From positions 1 to 64,000 of the forward strand of contig CANHCR010000005.1 in NCBI GenBank assembly GCA_947459205.1: 64,000 nt of DNA. Direction: 5' to 3'. This DNA comes from Caryophanales bacterium. Its GTDB lineage: Bacteria > Bacillota > Bacilli > Paenibacillales > CANHCR01. The notes beneath the pieces are model-generated. The model saw only the letters and a program-made list of their open reading frames with translations, was not told the DNA's origin and ran no database searches. The stretch's first letter is position 1. Each line of letters opens with the position of its first letter. Shown here in pieces: positions 8,700-17,794 of the stretch. The position numbers and the translations under genes are program-made.

Positions 8700-11375
8700 T
8701 TAATCGCCGCCAATCGTCAATTCGCTGCTCATCGATTCCTTGCCGACGACATCGACGGTTGCCACTGTATATACAGCCGGTCCCTCGCGGTACGGATTCG
8801 GATCGGTAATGATTGTAGGCATGCCGACTAGCAGTGAGTTCCCAACTTGTTTGAAATCAAGCGGATTGATATCGCTCCGATATAGGCGGTAGCCGACAAC
8901 ATCGGGACTCGTGCTCGGCTCGAATTCAATCTGAATTTGCACACCCGCCTCTTTCCAGCGGAGCGCAGTCGCAGGCGCCGGTGCGGAACCGTCATCCAAA
9001 CGCGGATCGGTTTTGCTCGGCGCCATCAACTTCATATCAAGTGGATAGTAACGTTCGTTCATTTTGCCGAGTGCTCGCAATTTGTCGAATAGCGGCGTGA
9101 GCGATTCAGCGCGCCGTACATATGCCGATTGGTCGACCAAGTCGGCAGGTGTCTGCTCATTCGCAAGATAAGTGGCATCTTTGTGGGTGATTGTTTTGAC
9201 CGGCAAGTAGGTTCGGTCTTGTTCCGTCGGCAAGTAAGACTTATTGAACCAGTCACTCACTACATAACCATCTTCAAGCACATGTTCGTTCGGCAACTTG
9301 CCGGACAGGCGCGAGACGGCTGATTTGACTACGTTTTCCGGTTGCACGAATTGCTTGCCAATGAATAACTCACGCCGTTGCTCATACGTTTCGTTCATCA
9401 CTTGCGCCCATATTTTTTTTGCTCGTTGCGTGCCGCTACCACGTGTCAATTTGAATTTCGGTTGGTCGTAGCCAGCCCAAACGCCGAGCGTCACATCAGG
9501 AGAGTAACCGATGAACCAAGCGTCGGCATCGTCTTGCGTCGAACCGGTCTTGCCCACAATCGGCACGCGGTTATAATACTTGAAATCACGTTTAATGCTT
9601 CCGCCGGTCCCTTCCGTGACGACCGTGCGCAGCATGTCCGTCATCAGAAACGCTGTTTCTTCGGAAAACATACGGCGCGGCACAGTCTTATGCTGATAGA
9701 GAACTTCACCATCTGCCGTCTCAATTTTGTCAATCAAAAAGGCATCGTTGAACATCCCTTGATTGCCGGCCGTCGAATAGGCGTTCGTCAACTCCTCTAG
9801 AGTGACGCCATTCGTCAAGCCACCGAGCACACCGGTCTGCGCATACTTGTCTTGTTCAACGAGCGTCGTGATACCGAGTTTGCGCGCAAAGTCCCATGCG
9901 TTTTCAATGCCCACCATGTTGAGAAAAATTTTGAGCGCAGGAATGTTATACGACTGATTGAGTGCATGCCGCGCCGTGATTAAACCGTGAAACTTGCGGT
10001 CGTGGTTTTCCGGAATATGCACACCCTCGCGGCCATTCTCCAATAACAAAGGCACATCGTCAATGACCGATGCCGGTTGAATCAAGCCTTGTTCGAGCGC
10101 CGGCAAAAAGGCAGCAATCGGCTTCATCGTCGAGCCAGGCTGGCGAATCGCTTGCGTCGCATGGTTCAGCTGTTCTTTGTAAAAATCGCGCCCCTCCATC
10201 ATCCCGACAATCGCTCCGGTGCGGTTATCGAGCATGATGGCGCCGATTTGTTCGATGCCTTTCGTCTTGCTGTCTGGCGTGAAGTTTTTCGGATTTTTGG
10301 CGATTTGTTGCATCAAATCATACACACTCTTGTCGATCGTCGTGTGAATCCGGTAACCGCTGCGCAAAATCTGCTCCTGCGCACTTTTGATCAGTTCAGC
10401 ATTCTCCGGTTTGCGCAACTCAACCGTCGTCATTTGTGGATTGTTTTGCAACACGAGCACTTCAGCCGCTTTTTTTTCTGTTTCAATCATAAGAAATGGA
10501 TAGGTTGTGTATGCCTTTTTTTCTGGTGGTGCAAGTGACTTTCGCACGTCGAACGTTAGCGCCTCATCATACTGCTGCTGTTCGATCATCCCCTCGGCTA
10601 ACATGCGTTTCAACACGAGTTGCTGGCGGGCGATGGCACGGGCAAAATTCGCTTCATTGAATTCGCCTTTGCTTGTGAAGGCGGAAAAGTTACTCGGTTG
10701 CTGCGGCAAGCCGGCGAGGTAAGCGGCCTGCGCCAAACTTAGTTTCTGCAAATCATCATGACCAAACAAGCCTTTAGCGGCCGCCTTGATGCCATACAGA
10801 TTATAGCCACTTGCTCCTTGCCCGAACGGGATTTTATTCAAGTAGGCGGTCATAATCTGATCTTTCGACATCATGCGCTCGATGCGCAAAGCCAACACGA
10901 TTTCTTTGACCTTGCGACTCGTACTTTTTTCCAAACTTAAAAAAACACGCCGCGCCAACTGCTGCGTAATCGTACTGCCGCCTGTCTGCACCTCACGGTT
11001 CAGCGCCTTCTGCAAAAGCGCACGCGCAGTCGCCGTCATATCGACGCCGATGTGATCGTAAAAATGGTTGTCTTCAATCGCAATCACCGCATCGAGCAAG
11101 TAATCGGGGACTTCATTCAAACTGGCCATCCGCCGATCCTCGTCCGTGCGCAGTTGACCGATGAGCGTGCCGTCGTTGAAATAGACGAAACTAGTCATCG
11201 CGTTGTTATTCATCTGATCGAAAATAAACGCTCGTTCGCGCACTGGTTCGTTTTTGAGCAACGCCAACGCATATCCAGTAACGACAGTAGCGGCAAACAG
11301 TGCGCCCGCCAACACAGCCAGAAGCATTCCAATAAGGATTCGAAATATTGTTTTTCGTCTTTTTTGGCTGTTCAT
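8700..11375 (-). CDS. Class A penicillin-binding protein (bifunctional)
   Basis: An 891-residue membrane-anchored peptidoglycan synthase with an N-terminal TM segment. The GT51 transglycosylase domain has EDNHFYDHIGVD, GGSTITQQLAR and RKVKEIVLALRIE. The transpeptidase motifs are STMK (catalytic serine), SYN and KTGST. After a long linker, the C-terminal ~90 residues (VVGYRLYRSD to YTVATVD) look like a fibronectin type III fold. AAGGAGG precedes the ATG on the minus strand. It is convergent with acsA and divergent from tyrS. It resembles PBP1A/2C-type enzymes, but I cannot assign a B. subtilis name. Confidence 0.93.
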   Translation of the reverse strand: MNSQKRRKTIFRILIGMLLAVLAGALFAATVVTGYALALLKNEPVRERAFIFDQMNNNAMTSFVYFNDGTLIGQLRTDEDRRMASLNEVPDYLLDAVIAIEDNHFYDHIGVDMTATARALLQKALNREVQTGGSTITQQLARRVFLSLEKSTSRKVKEIVLALRIERMMSKDQIMTAYLNKIPFGQGASGYNLYGIKAAAKGLFGHDDLQKLSLAQAAYLAGLPQQPSNFSAFTSKGEFNEANFARAIARQQLVLKRMLAEGMIEQQQYDEALTFDVRKSLAPPEKKAYTTYPFLMIETEKKAAEVLVLQNNPQMTTVELRKPENAELIKSAQEQILRSGYRIHTTIDKSVYDLMQQIAKNPKNFTPDSKTKGIEQIGAIMLDNRTGAIVGMMEGRDFYKEQLNHATQAIRQPGSTMKPIAAFLPALEQGLIQPASVIDDVPLLLENGREGVHIPENHDRKFHGLITARHALNQSYNIPALKIFLNMVGIENAWDFARKLGITTLVEQDKYAQTGVLGGLTNGVTLEELTNAYSTAGNQGMFNDAFLIDKIETADGEVLYQHKTVPRRMFSEETAFLMTDMLRTVVTEGTGGSIKRDFKYYNRVPIVGKTGSTQDDADAWFIGYSPDVTLGVWAGYDQPKFKLTRGSGTQRAKKIWAQVMNETYEQRRELFIGKQFVQPENVVKSAVSRLSGKLPNEHVLEDGYVVSDWFNKSYLPTEQDRTYLPVKTITHKDATYLANEQTPADLVDQSAYVRRAESLTPLFDKLRALGKMNERYYPLDMKLMAPSKTDPRLDDGSAPAPATALRWKEAGVQIQIEFEPSTSPDVVGYRLYRSDINPLDFKQVGNSLLVGMPTIITDPNPYREGPAVYTVATVDVVGKESMSSELTIGGD

Positions 11376-11405
11376 CTTAGACCTCCTTGTGAAGTCACTA
11401 TTCTA

Positions 11406-11414
11406 ATTATAGCA
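11406..11414 (-). promoter_or_regulatory. Extended -10 promoter of the PBP gene
   Basis: On the minus strand TGCTATAAT forms an extended -10 about 30 bases before the start codon. No convincing -35 was found. Confidence 0.5.
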
Positions 11415-11437
11415 TAAGTTTGTAGTCGTTATTCCGT

Positions 11438-11467
11438 TTGACTTTGACTTTGCGAGTATGTTATATA
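11438..11467 (+). promoter_or_regulatory. tyrS promoter
   Basis: TTGACT, an 18-base spacer and TATATA. It lies only about 25 bases upstream of the tyrS start codon, so the 5' leader is too short to contain a T-box riboswitch. Confidence 0.55.
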
Positions 11468-11491
11468 TGACTAGTCAAAGGGGGATGTGCA

Positions 11492-12751
11492 ATGAGCAAC
11501 GAACAGAAATTGAGCGCCGCACAGCAGGCGGAATGGCAGTTGCAGTGGGAGACGATTGCGCGCGGTGTCGTGGAGATTGTCCCGGAAGAAGAGATGAAAG
11601 CGAAGTTGGCCAAGTCGATTGTGAGCGGTCAACCGTTGAACATAAAATTGGGGCTTGACCCGACAGCGCCAGACATTCATATCGGCCATACGGTCGTGCT
11701 TCACAAGTTGCGCCAATTTCAGCAGTTCGGCCATCGCGTGCAGTTGCTGATTGGTGATTTCACGGGGCGCATCGGCGATCCGACCGGCAAGTCGGAGACG
11801 CGCAAGCAACTGACTGAGGAAGATGTGCAGCGCAATGCGGAGACGTATCGCAAGCAAATATTCAAAATATTAGACCCAGAGCGCACGGAAGTCGTGTTCA
11901 ATTCGGCATGGCTCAGCAAGTTGAATTTTGCCGAAGTCGTGCAACTGGCCGCAAAAGTAACGGTGGCGCGCATGTTGGAGCGGGACGACTTTTCCAAACG
12001 GTACAGCACCAATCAACCGATTAGTATCCACGAGTTTTTCTACCCGCTCATGCAAGGTTATGATTCGGTGGCGCTTGATAGCGACGTGGAACTTGGAGGC
12101 ACGGACCAGAAGTTTAATTTGCTGATGGGCCGCACGTTGCAAAAGGAGTATGGACAGGCGCAACAAGTGACGATCATGACGCCGTTGCTGGAAGGGCTCG
12201 ACGGCGTGCAGAAGATGAGCAAAAGTCTCGGCAACTACATCGGGATTGATGAGGAACCGAACCAGATGTACGGCAAAGCGATGTCGATTCCGGACGAGTT
12301 GATGCTCAAATATTTTGAGTTGGCGACGTCGATTGGCAATCAGGAATTGAACGAGATGAAAAGTGGTTGGGATGCTGGCACGCTTCATCCGCGCGATTTG
12401 AAAATGAAACTGGCATGGACGATTGTTGCGATGTACCACGGCGAGACGGCTGCGGACGAGGCGCAAAACTATTTCAAAACGGTGTTTCAGCAGCGTGCCT
12501 TGCCGACCGACATCGAAGAGTTAGAACTGACGACGGCTCAGGTTGAAGAGAGCGGCGGTTTGCGCTTGGCGCAGTTGTTGGTGACGCTTGGATTGCAACA
12601 GTCGACATCGGAGGCGCGGCGGAGCATTCAGCAAGGTGCGGTCAAAGTGAATGAGCAAAAGATGGACGATGCCAACGCGGTGCTTGAGGTGTACGACGGC
12701 GCAATCGTGCAAGTCGGCAAACGGAAAATCGCCAAAATTCGCGTGATTTAA
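11492..12751 (+). CDS. tyrS: Tyrosyl-tRNA synthetase (TyrZ-like class)
   Basis: Charges tRNA-Tyr with tyrosine. The 419-residue class Ic synthetase has the HIGH motif in [12 protein letters not shown], the KMSKS loop in [12 protein letters not shown], and a C-terminal S4-like RNA-binding domain ([14 protein letters not shown] to KIAKIRVI). The wording around HIGH ([20 protein letters not shown]) resembles the TyrZ type rather than B. subtilis TyrS. AAGGGGG precedes the ATG. Unlike many Firmicute aminoacyl-tRNA synthetase genes, no T-box leader fits between promoter and start. Confidence 0.95.
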   Translation: MSNEQKLSAAQQAEWQLQWETIARGVVEIVPEEEMKAKLAKSIVSGQPLNIKLGLDPTAPDIHIGHTVVLHKLRQFQQFGHRVQLLIGDFTGRIGDPTGKSETRKQLTEEDVQRNAETYRKQIFKILDPERTEVVFNSAWLSKLNFAEVVQLAAKVTVARMLERDDFSKRYSTNQPISIHEFFYPLMQGYDSVALDSDVELGGTDQKFNLLMGRTLQKEYGQAQQVTIMTPLLEGLDGVQKMSKSLGNYIGIDEEPNQMYGKAMSIPDELMLKYFELATSIGNQELNEMKSGWDAGTLHPRDLKMKLAWTIVAMYHGETAADEAQNYFKTVFQQRALPTDIEELELTTAQVEESGGLRLAQLLVTLGLQQSTSEARRSIQQGAVKVNEQKMDDANAVLEVYDGAIVQVGKRKIAKIRVI

Positions 12752-12755
12752 AATG

Positions 12756-12806
12756 AAAAGCATGAATCGTCACAGGGACTAGCCTGATGTGCGTTTCATG
12801 CTTTTT
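12756..12806. terminator. Bidirectional terminator
   Basis: AAAAGCATGAA and TTCATGCTTTT form an 11-bp perfect stem between tyrS and the convergent secreted-protein gene, with T residues on both strands. Confidence 0.75.
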
Positions 12807-12828
12807 GATGATTTCTGCGATTGCCACA

Positions 12829-13809
12829 CTACTTCAAAAAATACGTATTCTGCTTAGCGTCAAACGTTAATTTCAGATCAAACACCGAGCATAAGTCCGT
12901 CAACGATACATAATGTAAGTGAAATTCGGATTGTTCGGATTTAGCGTTGCGGTCACCGACAAACCGTTTACCGGCACTGTCGTCCACCCATTTTTGCTCC
13001 TCTAACATAAAGTCGACGCTTCCCGTTTTCGCTTTCGCTTTTCGCGTCGCAAATTTCAACGGGAGATGGTTAAATCCTGTCGAATCGTTGACACCAATCT
13101 TTTTCGCATCCGTATAAATCCTCACATTTTGAATGAGTTCCAGTTTCGACGCTTGTTTGTTTCCGCTCGAGTAGGAAAGCGCGTACTGCTGCCATTTGCC
13201 CTCATCATTTTTCTTGAATAGTGGCTGGACCGACTCGTATCCGCGCACGACACGCATGAAGTTGCTGTCGACTACGTACACCTGACCAGCGGACATTGCC
13301 GGCGCGAGCGAGTTGGCGATATTTTTATTGTTCCAATATATTTTCAACGGCGAATCTGCGGTAATCTGCAAACGATCTTTTTGCCAAATGGTGCTGTAAC
13401 CGTAGGCCGCCAATATGTCGCGAACAGGAAAGAACAACGGTCCGTTTTTGTACATCGAGAACGGCTTCATCGCTAGTTTGTAGGATTGACTCCCTTTGTA
13501 AAAGGAAGTCGGCGTCAAGTAGGAATAAGAAAATCGATACTGCCATTCTTTTTCAATGTCGCTACCTTGAAGGGAAATCTTCTTTTCAACTTGATTCCAC
13601 GAAATTCCTTTGCCTGGCAGAGCCTCGTATGGCAAGAGGTCTATGAGTCTTTGGATGGGCACAAACAAGGTTCCATCTTTTATCAAATAGTTAAATTCGT
13701 CGAGTTCTACTTGTCCGCCTTTCGCGGTTTGAATCGTCAAGGCGAACGTGGCAGATGAAACAGATGCTAATGTCACGAGGACGGTCAGTAGCAACAATAG
13801 TGAACGCAT
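12829..13809 (-). CDS. Secreted protein with copper-amine-oxidase-N-like (stalk) domains
   Basis: A 326-residue exported protein. The start is ATG at 13809 (MRSLLLLLTVLV), preceded by AGGAGG; the 22 extra residues in the track lie upstream of that site. A typical signal peptide ends near SATFA. Two segments, LIKDGTLFVPIQRLIDLL with ISWNQVEKKISL and GPLFFPVRDILAAYGY with IWQKDRLQI, have the pattern of the copper amine oxidase N-terminal (stalk) domain common in Paenibacillus-like cell-surface proteins. No catalytic domain follows. It is divergent from the beta-helix protein gene. Role unknown, probably at the cell wall. Confidence 0.75.
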   Translation of the reverse strand: MRSLLLLLTVLVTLASVSSATFALTIQTAKGGQVELDEFNYLIKDGTLFVPIQRLIDLLPYEALPGKGISWNQVEKKISLQGSDIEKEWQYRFSYSYLTPTSFYKGSQSYKLAMKPFSMYKNGPLFFPVRDILAAYGYSTIWQKDRLQITADSPLKIYWNNKNIANSLAPAMSAGQVYVVDSNFMRVVRGYESVQPLFKKNDEGKWQQYALSYSSGNKQASKLELIQNVRIYTDAKKIGVNDSTGFNHLPLKFATRKAKAKTGSVDFMLEEQKWVDDSAGKRFVGDRNAKSEQSEFHLHYVSLTDLCSVFDLKLTFDAKQNTYFLK

Positions 13810-13923
13810 ATAAAAACCTCCTAAATATGGATTATCATTATACGGAATATTGGGCGATAAAGTTGCACATTTCATGGTAAAATTAACATCAATAGTGGGC
13901 CGATTTAGGCAGGGGGGATATAG

Positions 13924-15258
13924 ATGACTGGTTCGATGATTCGAGTGTCGATTTTGTTCGTCGTTTTGTGGAGCGCGCTATTTATCGGAATCTCCATCAA
14001 CACTATTGCAACATCAACGAAAACGTTCAATATCATCGATTACGGCGCCGTTGCTGATGGTGTAACGGATACCACATCTGCCATTCAAAAAGCAGTCGAT
14101 GCTGCGGCCTTGCAGCGCGGCACAGTCTACATTCCAGCGGGGACTTACGTGTTGGAAGGAACCGTTCTTCTGAAGAGCCACATCCGTATTGTCGGCGTCG
14201 AAAACCTCTCCATTTTAGTAAAAAAATCAGCAGGGAACATGATGACGGCGATTGGCAACGTGCGCCGCTCCAATATAACAATTGAGAATGTGACGTTCGA
14301 CATCGACTACCAACAGGATGCATCTGGCCTATTGCTCTCTTATGTGTCAAATGTGAAAATCATCAATTGCAAGTTTCTCGAAGCTACGATGTGGGGCGTG
14401 TTTTTGGGCTCGTTGGACGGCACAGACCCTCACATTCGCAATTCGAATGTCATAATCAAGAACAGCATATTCGACGGCTTGGCGCAAACGTACGAACACT
14501 TTCTCATCACCAACTCGCAACATGTCGTCGTACAAAACAGCACCTTCAAAAACGGTGAGGCAGGCAACGGAATTGGCATTTACCAGATTGCCAAAAACAT
14601 TAAAGTAGATGCAAGTACATTCGAGAAAATGCACACCGGACTGTACTATTCATTAAGCACCGATCATGTCACGATAAGCAAATCGACTTTTATTGCTAAC
14701 AATAGCGGCTTAAAAGGTGCCAATTTGTCGGATAACGGTGCATTTGGTCGAATCAACTCAAAAAACATCAGCGTCATCGCAACTTCTTTCGAAAATAACA
14801 TCACTGCTCTCAGACTCGGAGCCGTCATCAATGGGCTCGTTTCGGATTGTACATTTGAACGTAACGAAAAAAATGCGCTCATCATATCCGAAGGCAACTC
14901 CGTCATCAAGTCTCCGTCTGCCAATATCAAAGTATTGCGCAACACTTTTCGTGAAAACAATCAAGACCGGACATCGTCTATCTTGCATCCAGCGATTTTG
15001 ATTACCGGTTTCAGCGGCAACGTCCAATTGCAACTTGATCGTAATCAATTCATTGATGAGCAAGAAGTGCCGTCGCAGTTGTACCCGATCTCATTCATCG
15101 GTGCATACAAATGGGACGGAATCATGATCAAAAACTCAGCGTTACACGCATACGGCGGAGCTTATTCGATCGGTGTGGCTGATGGTGCGACATTCGGCAA
15201 AAAATTCGCGTTGATCAAGTGTTCGCACGTAGCAGGTCCGATTCCGAGTGGGTCGTGA
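13924..15258 (+). CDS. Right-handed beta-helix (pectate-lyase-like) secreted protein
   Basis: A 444-residue protein with an N-terminal hydrophobic export or anchor segment (residues ~5-28). It is followed by FNIIDYGAVADGVTDTTSAI and GTVYIPAGTYVL, the hallmark start of pectate lyase-3/GH28-type beta-helices. Many N-x-[ST]F ladder-like strands follow (NVTFDIDYQ, NSIFDG, NSTFKNG, ASTFEK, KSTFIAN, ATSFENN, DCTFERN). GGGGGG precedes the ATG. A polysaccharide-binding or cleaving role is likely, but no catalytic residues can be assigned. It is divergent from the stalk-domain protein, from which it is separated by about 114 bases. Confidence 0.8.
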   Translation: MTGSMIRVSILFVVLWSALFIGISINTIATSTKTFNIIDYGAVADGVTDTTSAIQKAVDAAALQRGTVYIPAGTYVLEGTVLLKSHIRIVGVENLSILVKKSAGNMMTAIGNVRRSNITIENVTFDIDYQQDASGLLLSYVSNVKIINCKFLEATMWGVFLGSLDGTDPHIRNSNVIIKNSIFDGLAQTYEHFLITNSQHVVVQNSTFKNGEAGNGIGIYQIAKNIKVDASTFEKMHTGLYYSLSTDHVTISKSTFIANNSGLKGANLSDNGAFGRINSKNISVIATSFENNITALRLGAVINGLVSDCTFERNEKNALIISEGNSVIKSPSANIKVLRNTFRENNQDRTSSILHPAILITGFSGNVQLQLDRNQFIDEQEVPSQLYPISFIGAYKWDGIMIKNSALHAYGGAYSIGVADGATFGKKFALIKCSHVAGPIPSGS

Positions 15259-15312
15259 AGGCGTTTCGGATGATGCGGGGGCATGGGGCTCGTGGGTATG
15301 GAAAAAGAGGCT
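15259..15312 (+). repeat. Dispersed repeat copy A (modules 1 and 2)
   Basis: Starts just after the beta-helix gene stop. Its first 23 bases recur at 20523 with one mismatch. Bases 15282-15307 recur at 18525-18550 with three mismatches. This is the only copy carrying both modules. Confidence 0.7.
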
Positions 15313-15364
15313 TGTGTGCAGTGAAACAGGAGGAATTAATCAGACTCAAACAGAAAAATTCTCG

Positions 15365-15392
15365 AATCCGTTACCTTGACGGATTTCTTTTT
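15365..15392 (+). terminator. Terminator upstream of the MMPL gene
   Basis: AATCCGT / ACGGATT 7-bp stem with a 7-base loop, followed by a T-rich run. The right arm overlaps the -35 of the next promoter. Confidence 0.65.
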
Positions 15393-15435
15393 TGCGGATA
15401 AAATGAATTACATTCATTAATGAATAATATTCATT
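15376..15435 (+). promoter_or_regulatory. MMPL promoter and nested palindromic operator
   Basis: TTGACG (15376-15381), a 17-base spacer and TAAAAT (15399-15404). Centred at 15418.5 is the perfect palindrome ATTCATTAATGAAT (15412-15425). It is flanked symmetrically by AATGAAT (15402-15408) and ATTCATT (15429-15435). The 34-base dyad covers the -10 and the start site, as expected for a TetR-family repressor site. The regulator is encoded downstream. Confidence 0.75.
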
Positions 15436-15451
15436 TTATAGGGGTGCTGGA

Positions 15452-17770
15452 ATGAAGTTGGGTAAGAGCGTAGAAGAGACATTATTTTTTCGTTGGGGAT
15501 TTTGGTTGGCGACTCACAAGAAATGGGTGTTGTTATTTTGGACTTGCTTGATTTTATTTTCAGCAGTCATGGCACCGCGTTTCATGAATAGTCTTACGAC
15601 AACCGAGCTTTATGTGTATGACTCAGAGGCAAAACAAGCGCAGAATCTCATTGATCGGGAATTTCCCACGACTTTCTTTGAACAAGATTTAATCGTTGTG
15701 GATTCTGACATCTACACATTTGACGATCAAGAATTTAAGGAGCGGATTGCAGATGTTGCTAACGTTGCAGCATCGATAAAGGGTGTCGAGTCTGTAGTAA
15801 TCCCAGGGACGGCGAATCCGATGTCGCAGGCACTGATCTCCAAAGATCGGCAAACGGCACTTGTCATTTTGAATGTGACCGGTGATGAGCAAAATGTGGA
15901 ACGCGTTACGACGCAACTGAGCAATAAACTTGCGAAAGCTAAAGCCAACAAAGAATCTTTTTCCACTTTTGTGACAGGAAACACACCGCTGAAACAAGCA
16001 TTGATTGAATCAAACGGAAAAGATGTTGCATCTGCTGAAGCAAAAGGGTTGCCAATCGCATTTATTGTCCTATTAATTGCTTTCGGATCGCTGATTGCTG
16101 CAGGCTTACCGATTGTTCTCTCGATGCTGGGGCTAATCACGACATTTGGCATTTTGGGCGTTGTCTCCATCTTCCATCCTTTTGATACGACGGTGTCCGG
16201 CATTGCGCCGATGATCGGGCTGGGCATAGGGATTGACTATATTTTGTTTCTTGTAAGGCGGTTTAAGGAAGAATTGGAAGCAGGACGTGCTGCATCAGAA
16301 GCCGTTGCGTACATGATGGCAACGACCGGCAAAGCGATATTCTTCTCGGGATTAACCGTGATGGTTTCCATGGCCGGTTTGTTCTGGCTCGAATCGGACG
16401 TGTTCTTCAACATCGCGGTTGCAACCATGGTTGTCGTCGTTTGTATGATGCTCGTTTCACTAATGTTACTGCCTGCCATACTTGCCGCTCTTGGTCATCG
16501 GATTCATTGGTTACGCATCTTCTTTTGGCGAAAGAATCAATCAGAGAAGCCAGTTGAGAAGCGTTTTTGGTATCGTTGGTCACAATGGGTTGTCCGCAGG
16601 CCGTTAGGATTCTTTCTTGCGGGCACACTAATGCTCGTCTTTCTGTCTGCACAAGCCTTTGATTTGAAATTGGGCATGGATACGGGTGTCGATTCTTTGA
16701 ATGATCAACTTGCAGGACAGGGTATGGCACTTGTTCAGGAGAAATTCAGCTCAGGCCTTTTGTCGCCGGTACGTATCGTACTAAAAAAGAAATCGGGTAC
16801 GTTGGATGACCGGGATTGGCAACAAATCGCTACATTATCGAACCGTATCGCAGCCGAAAAAGAAGCGTACCGTGTGGATTCGCTGCCGTCTGTCTTGTCA
16901 ATGGCCGGAATGCCAGTTACCGCTCAGAATGTTGGAAAACTCCTTTCATCACCGCAATCGAAGACGGTCCAATCGATTTGGAATGCAGATCGTGACGGCG
17001 ATGTGACGATCATCACAGTTACCATGAGACATGCATCGGACTCACAAGAGGCGGCCGATTGGATTCAACGACTTCGGGATGAGATTTTACCCCAGGGGCT
17101 TAAGGATTCTTCGCTTAAAAGCTATATCGGCGGTATGACGATGTCGATTGTCGAGTTATCAGATGAGACAATGAACAAGACGCCGATTGTGATTGTCAGT
17201 GTACTAATCCTCTCCTATTTTTTATTAATGATTGCGTTTCGAAGTTGGTTGATTCCGTTGAAAGCGATTTTGCTGAATGTTCTAAGTGTCGGAGCTTCCT
17301 ATGGATTACTGGTTTGGGTGTTTATCGGAGGAAATGGTGCTTGGCTGGGCGTGGAACAAGTCGAATTCGTGCAAGTGTTTTTGCCTGTGATCGCTTTTAC
17401 CATCTTGTTCGGGCTATCGATGGACTATGAGGTGTTCCTTGTCGGTCGGATCAAAGAAGAGTGGGGAGTTACCAGGGATGCCAAGCAAGCGATTGTTCGT
17501 GGTATTGCCTATACAAGTGGTCCCATTACGCAGGCTGGACTGATCATGATCGCTGTATTTGCATCCTTTTTCCTTACCAAATCGATGGATACCAAACAGA
17601 TTGGATTTGGACTTGGGACTGCAATCTTGATTGATGTTACCATCGTTCGTGGGATGCTCTTGCCGGCAATAATGAGTTGGATGGGGGAACGCGCTTGGGC
17701 GATTCCAAAGTGGCTTGATCGTTGGCTCCCAAGAGTTGATCTTTCGGAGTTGCCACCTAAGAAAGACTGA
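15452..17770 (+). CDS. MMPL/RND-family transporter
   Basis: A 772-residue integral membrane exporter of the MmpL/YdfJ branch of the RND superfamily. These move lipids or drugs out of the cell using the proton gradient. It has two homologous halves, each with one TM helix, an extracytoplasmic loop and a five- or six-helix bundle. The two signature segments GLGIGIDYILFLVRRFKEEL and FGLSMDYEVFLVGRIKEEW carry the paired Asp-Tyr of proton relay. GGGGTG precedes the ATG. The TetR gene begins about 25 bases downstream and the promoter holds a large palindrome, so expression is probably TetR-repressed and substrate-inducible. Substrate unknown. Confidence 0.92.
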   Translation: MKLGKSVEETLFFRWGFWLATHKKWVLLFWTCLILFSAVMAPRFMNSLTTTELYVYDSEAKQAQNLIDREFPTTFFEQDLIVVDSDIYTFDDQEFKERIADVANVAASIKGVESVVIPGTANPMSQALISKDRQTALVILNVTGDEQNVERVTTQLSNKLAKAKANKESFSTFVTGNTPLKQALIESNGKDVASAEAKGLPIAFIVLLIAFGSLIAAGLPIVLSMLGLITTFGILGVVSIFHPFDTTVSGIAPMIGLGIGIDYILFLVRRFKEELEAGRAASEAVAYMMATTGKAIFFSGLTVMVSMAGLFWLESDVFFNIAVATMVVVVCMMLVSLMLLPAILAALGHRIHWLRIFFWRKNQSEKPVEKRFWYRWSQWVVRRPLGFFLAGTLMLVFLSAQAFDLKLGMDTGVDSLNDQLAGQGMALVQEKFSSGLLSPVRIVLKKKSGTLDDRDWQQIATLSNRIAAEKEAYRVDSLPSVLSMAGMPVTAQNVGKLLSSPQSKTVQSIWNADRDGDVTIITVTMRHASDSQEAADWIQRLRDEILPQGLKDSSLKSYIGGMTMSIVELSDETMNKTPIVIVSVLILSYFLLMIAFRSWLIPLKAILLNVLSVGASYGLLVWVFIGGNGAWLGVEQVEFVQVFLPVIAFTILFGLSMDYEVFLVGRIKEEWGVTRDAKQAIVRGIAYTSGPITQAGLIMIAVFASFFLTKSMDTKQIGFGLGTAILIDVTIVRGMLLPAIMSWMGERAWAIPKWLDRWLPRVDLSELPPKKD

Positions 17771-17794
17771 CGTATCATGAAGTAGGTGATCAAA

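Noticed and set aside
13863-13883. TTGCAC and TAAAAT as a promoter for the beta-helix gene
   Set aside because: A 9-base spacer is too short for sigma-A.
15219-15401. 60-codon ORF after the beta-helix gene
   Set aside because: It covers the dispersed repeat and a terminator and reads like random Arg/Gly-rich sequence.
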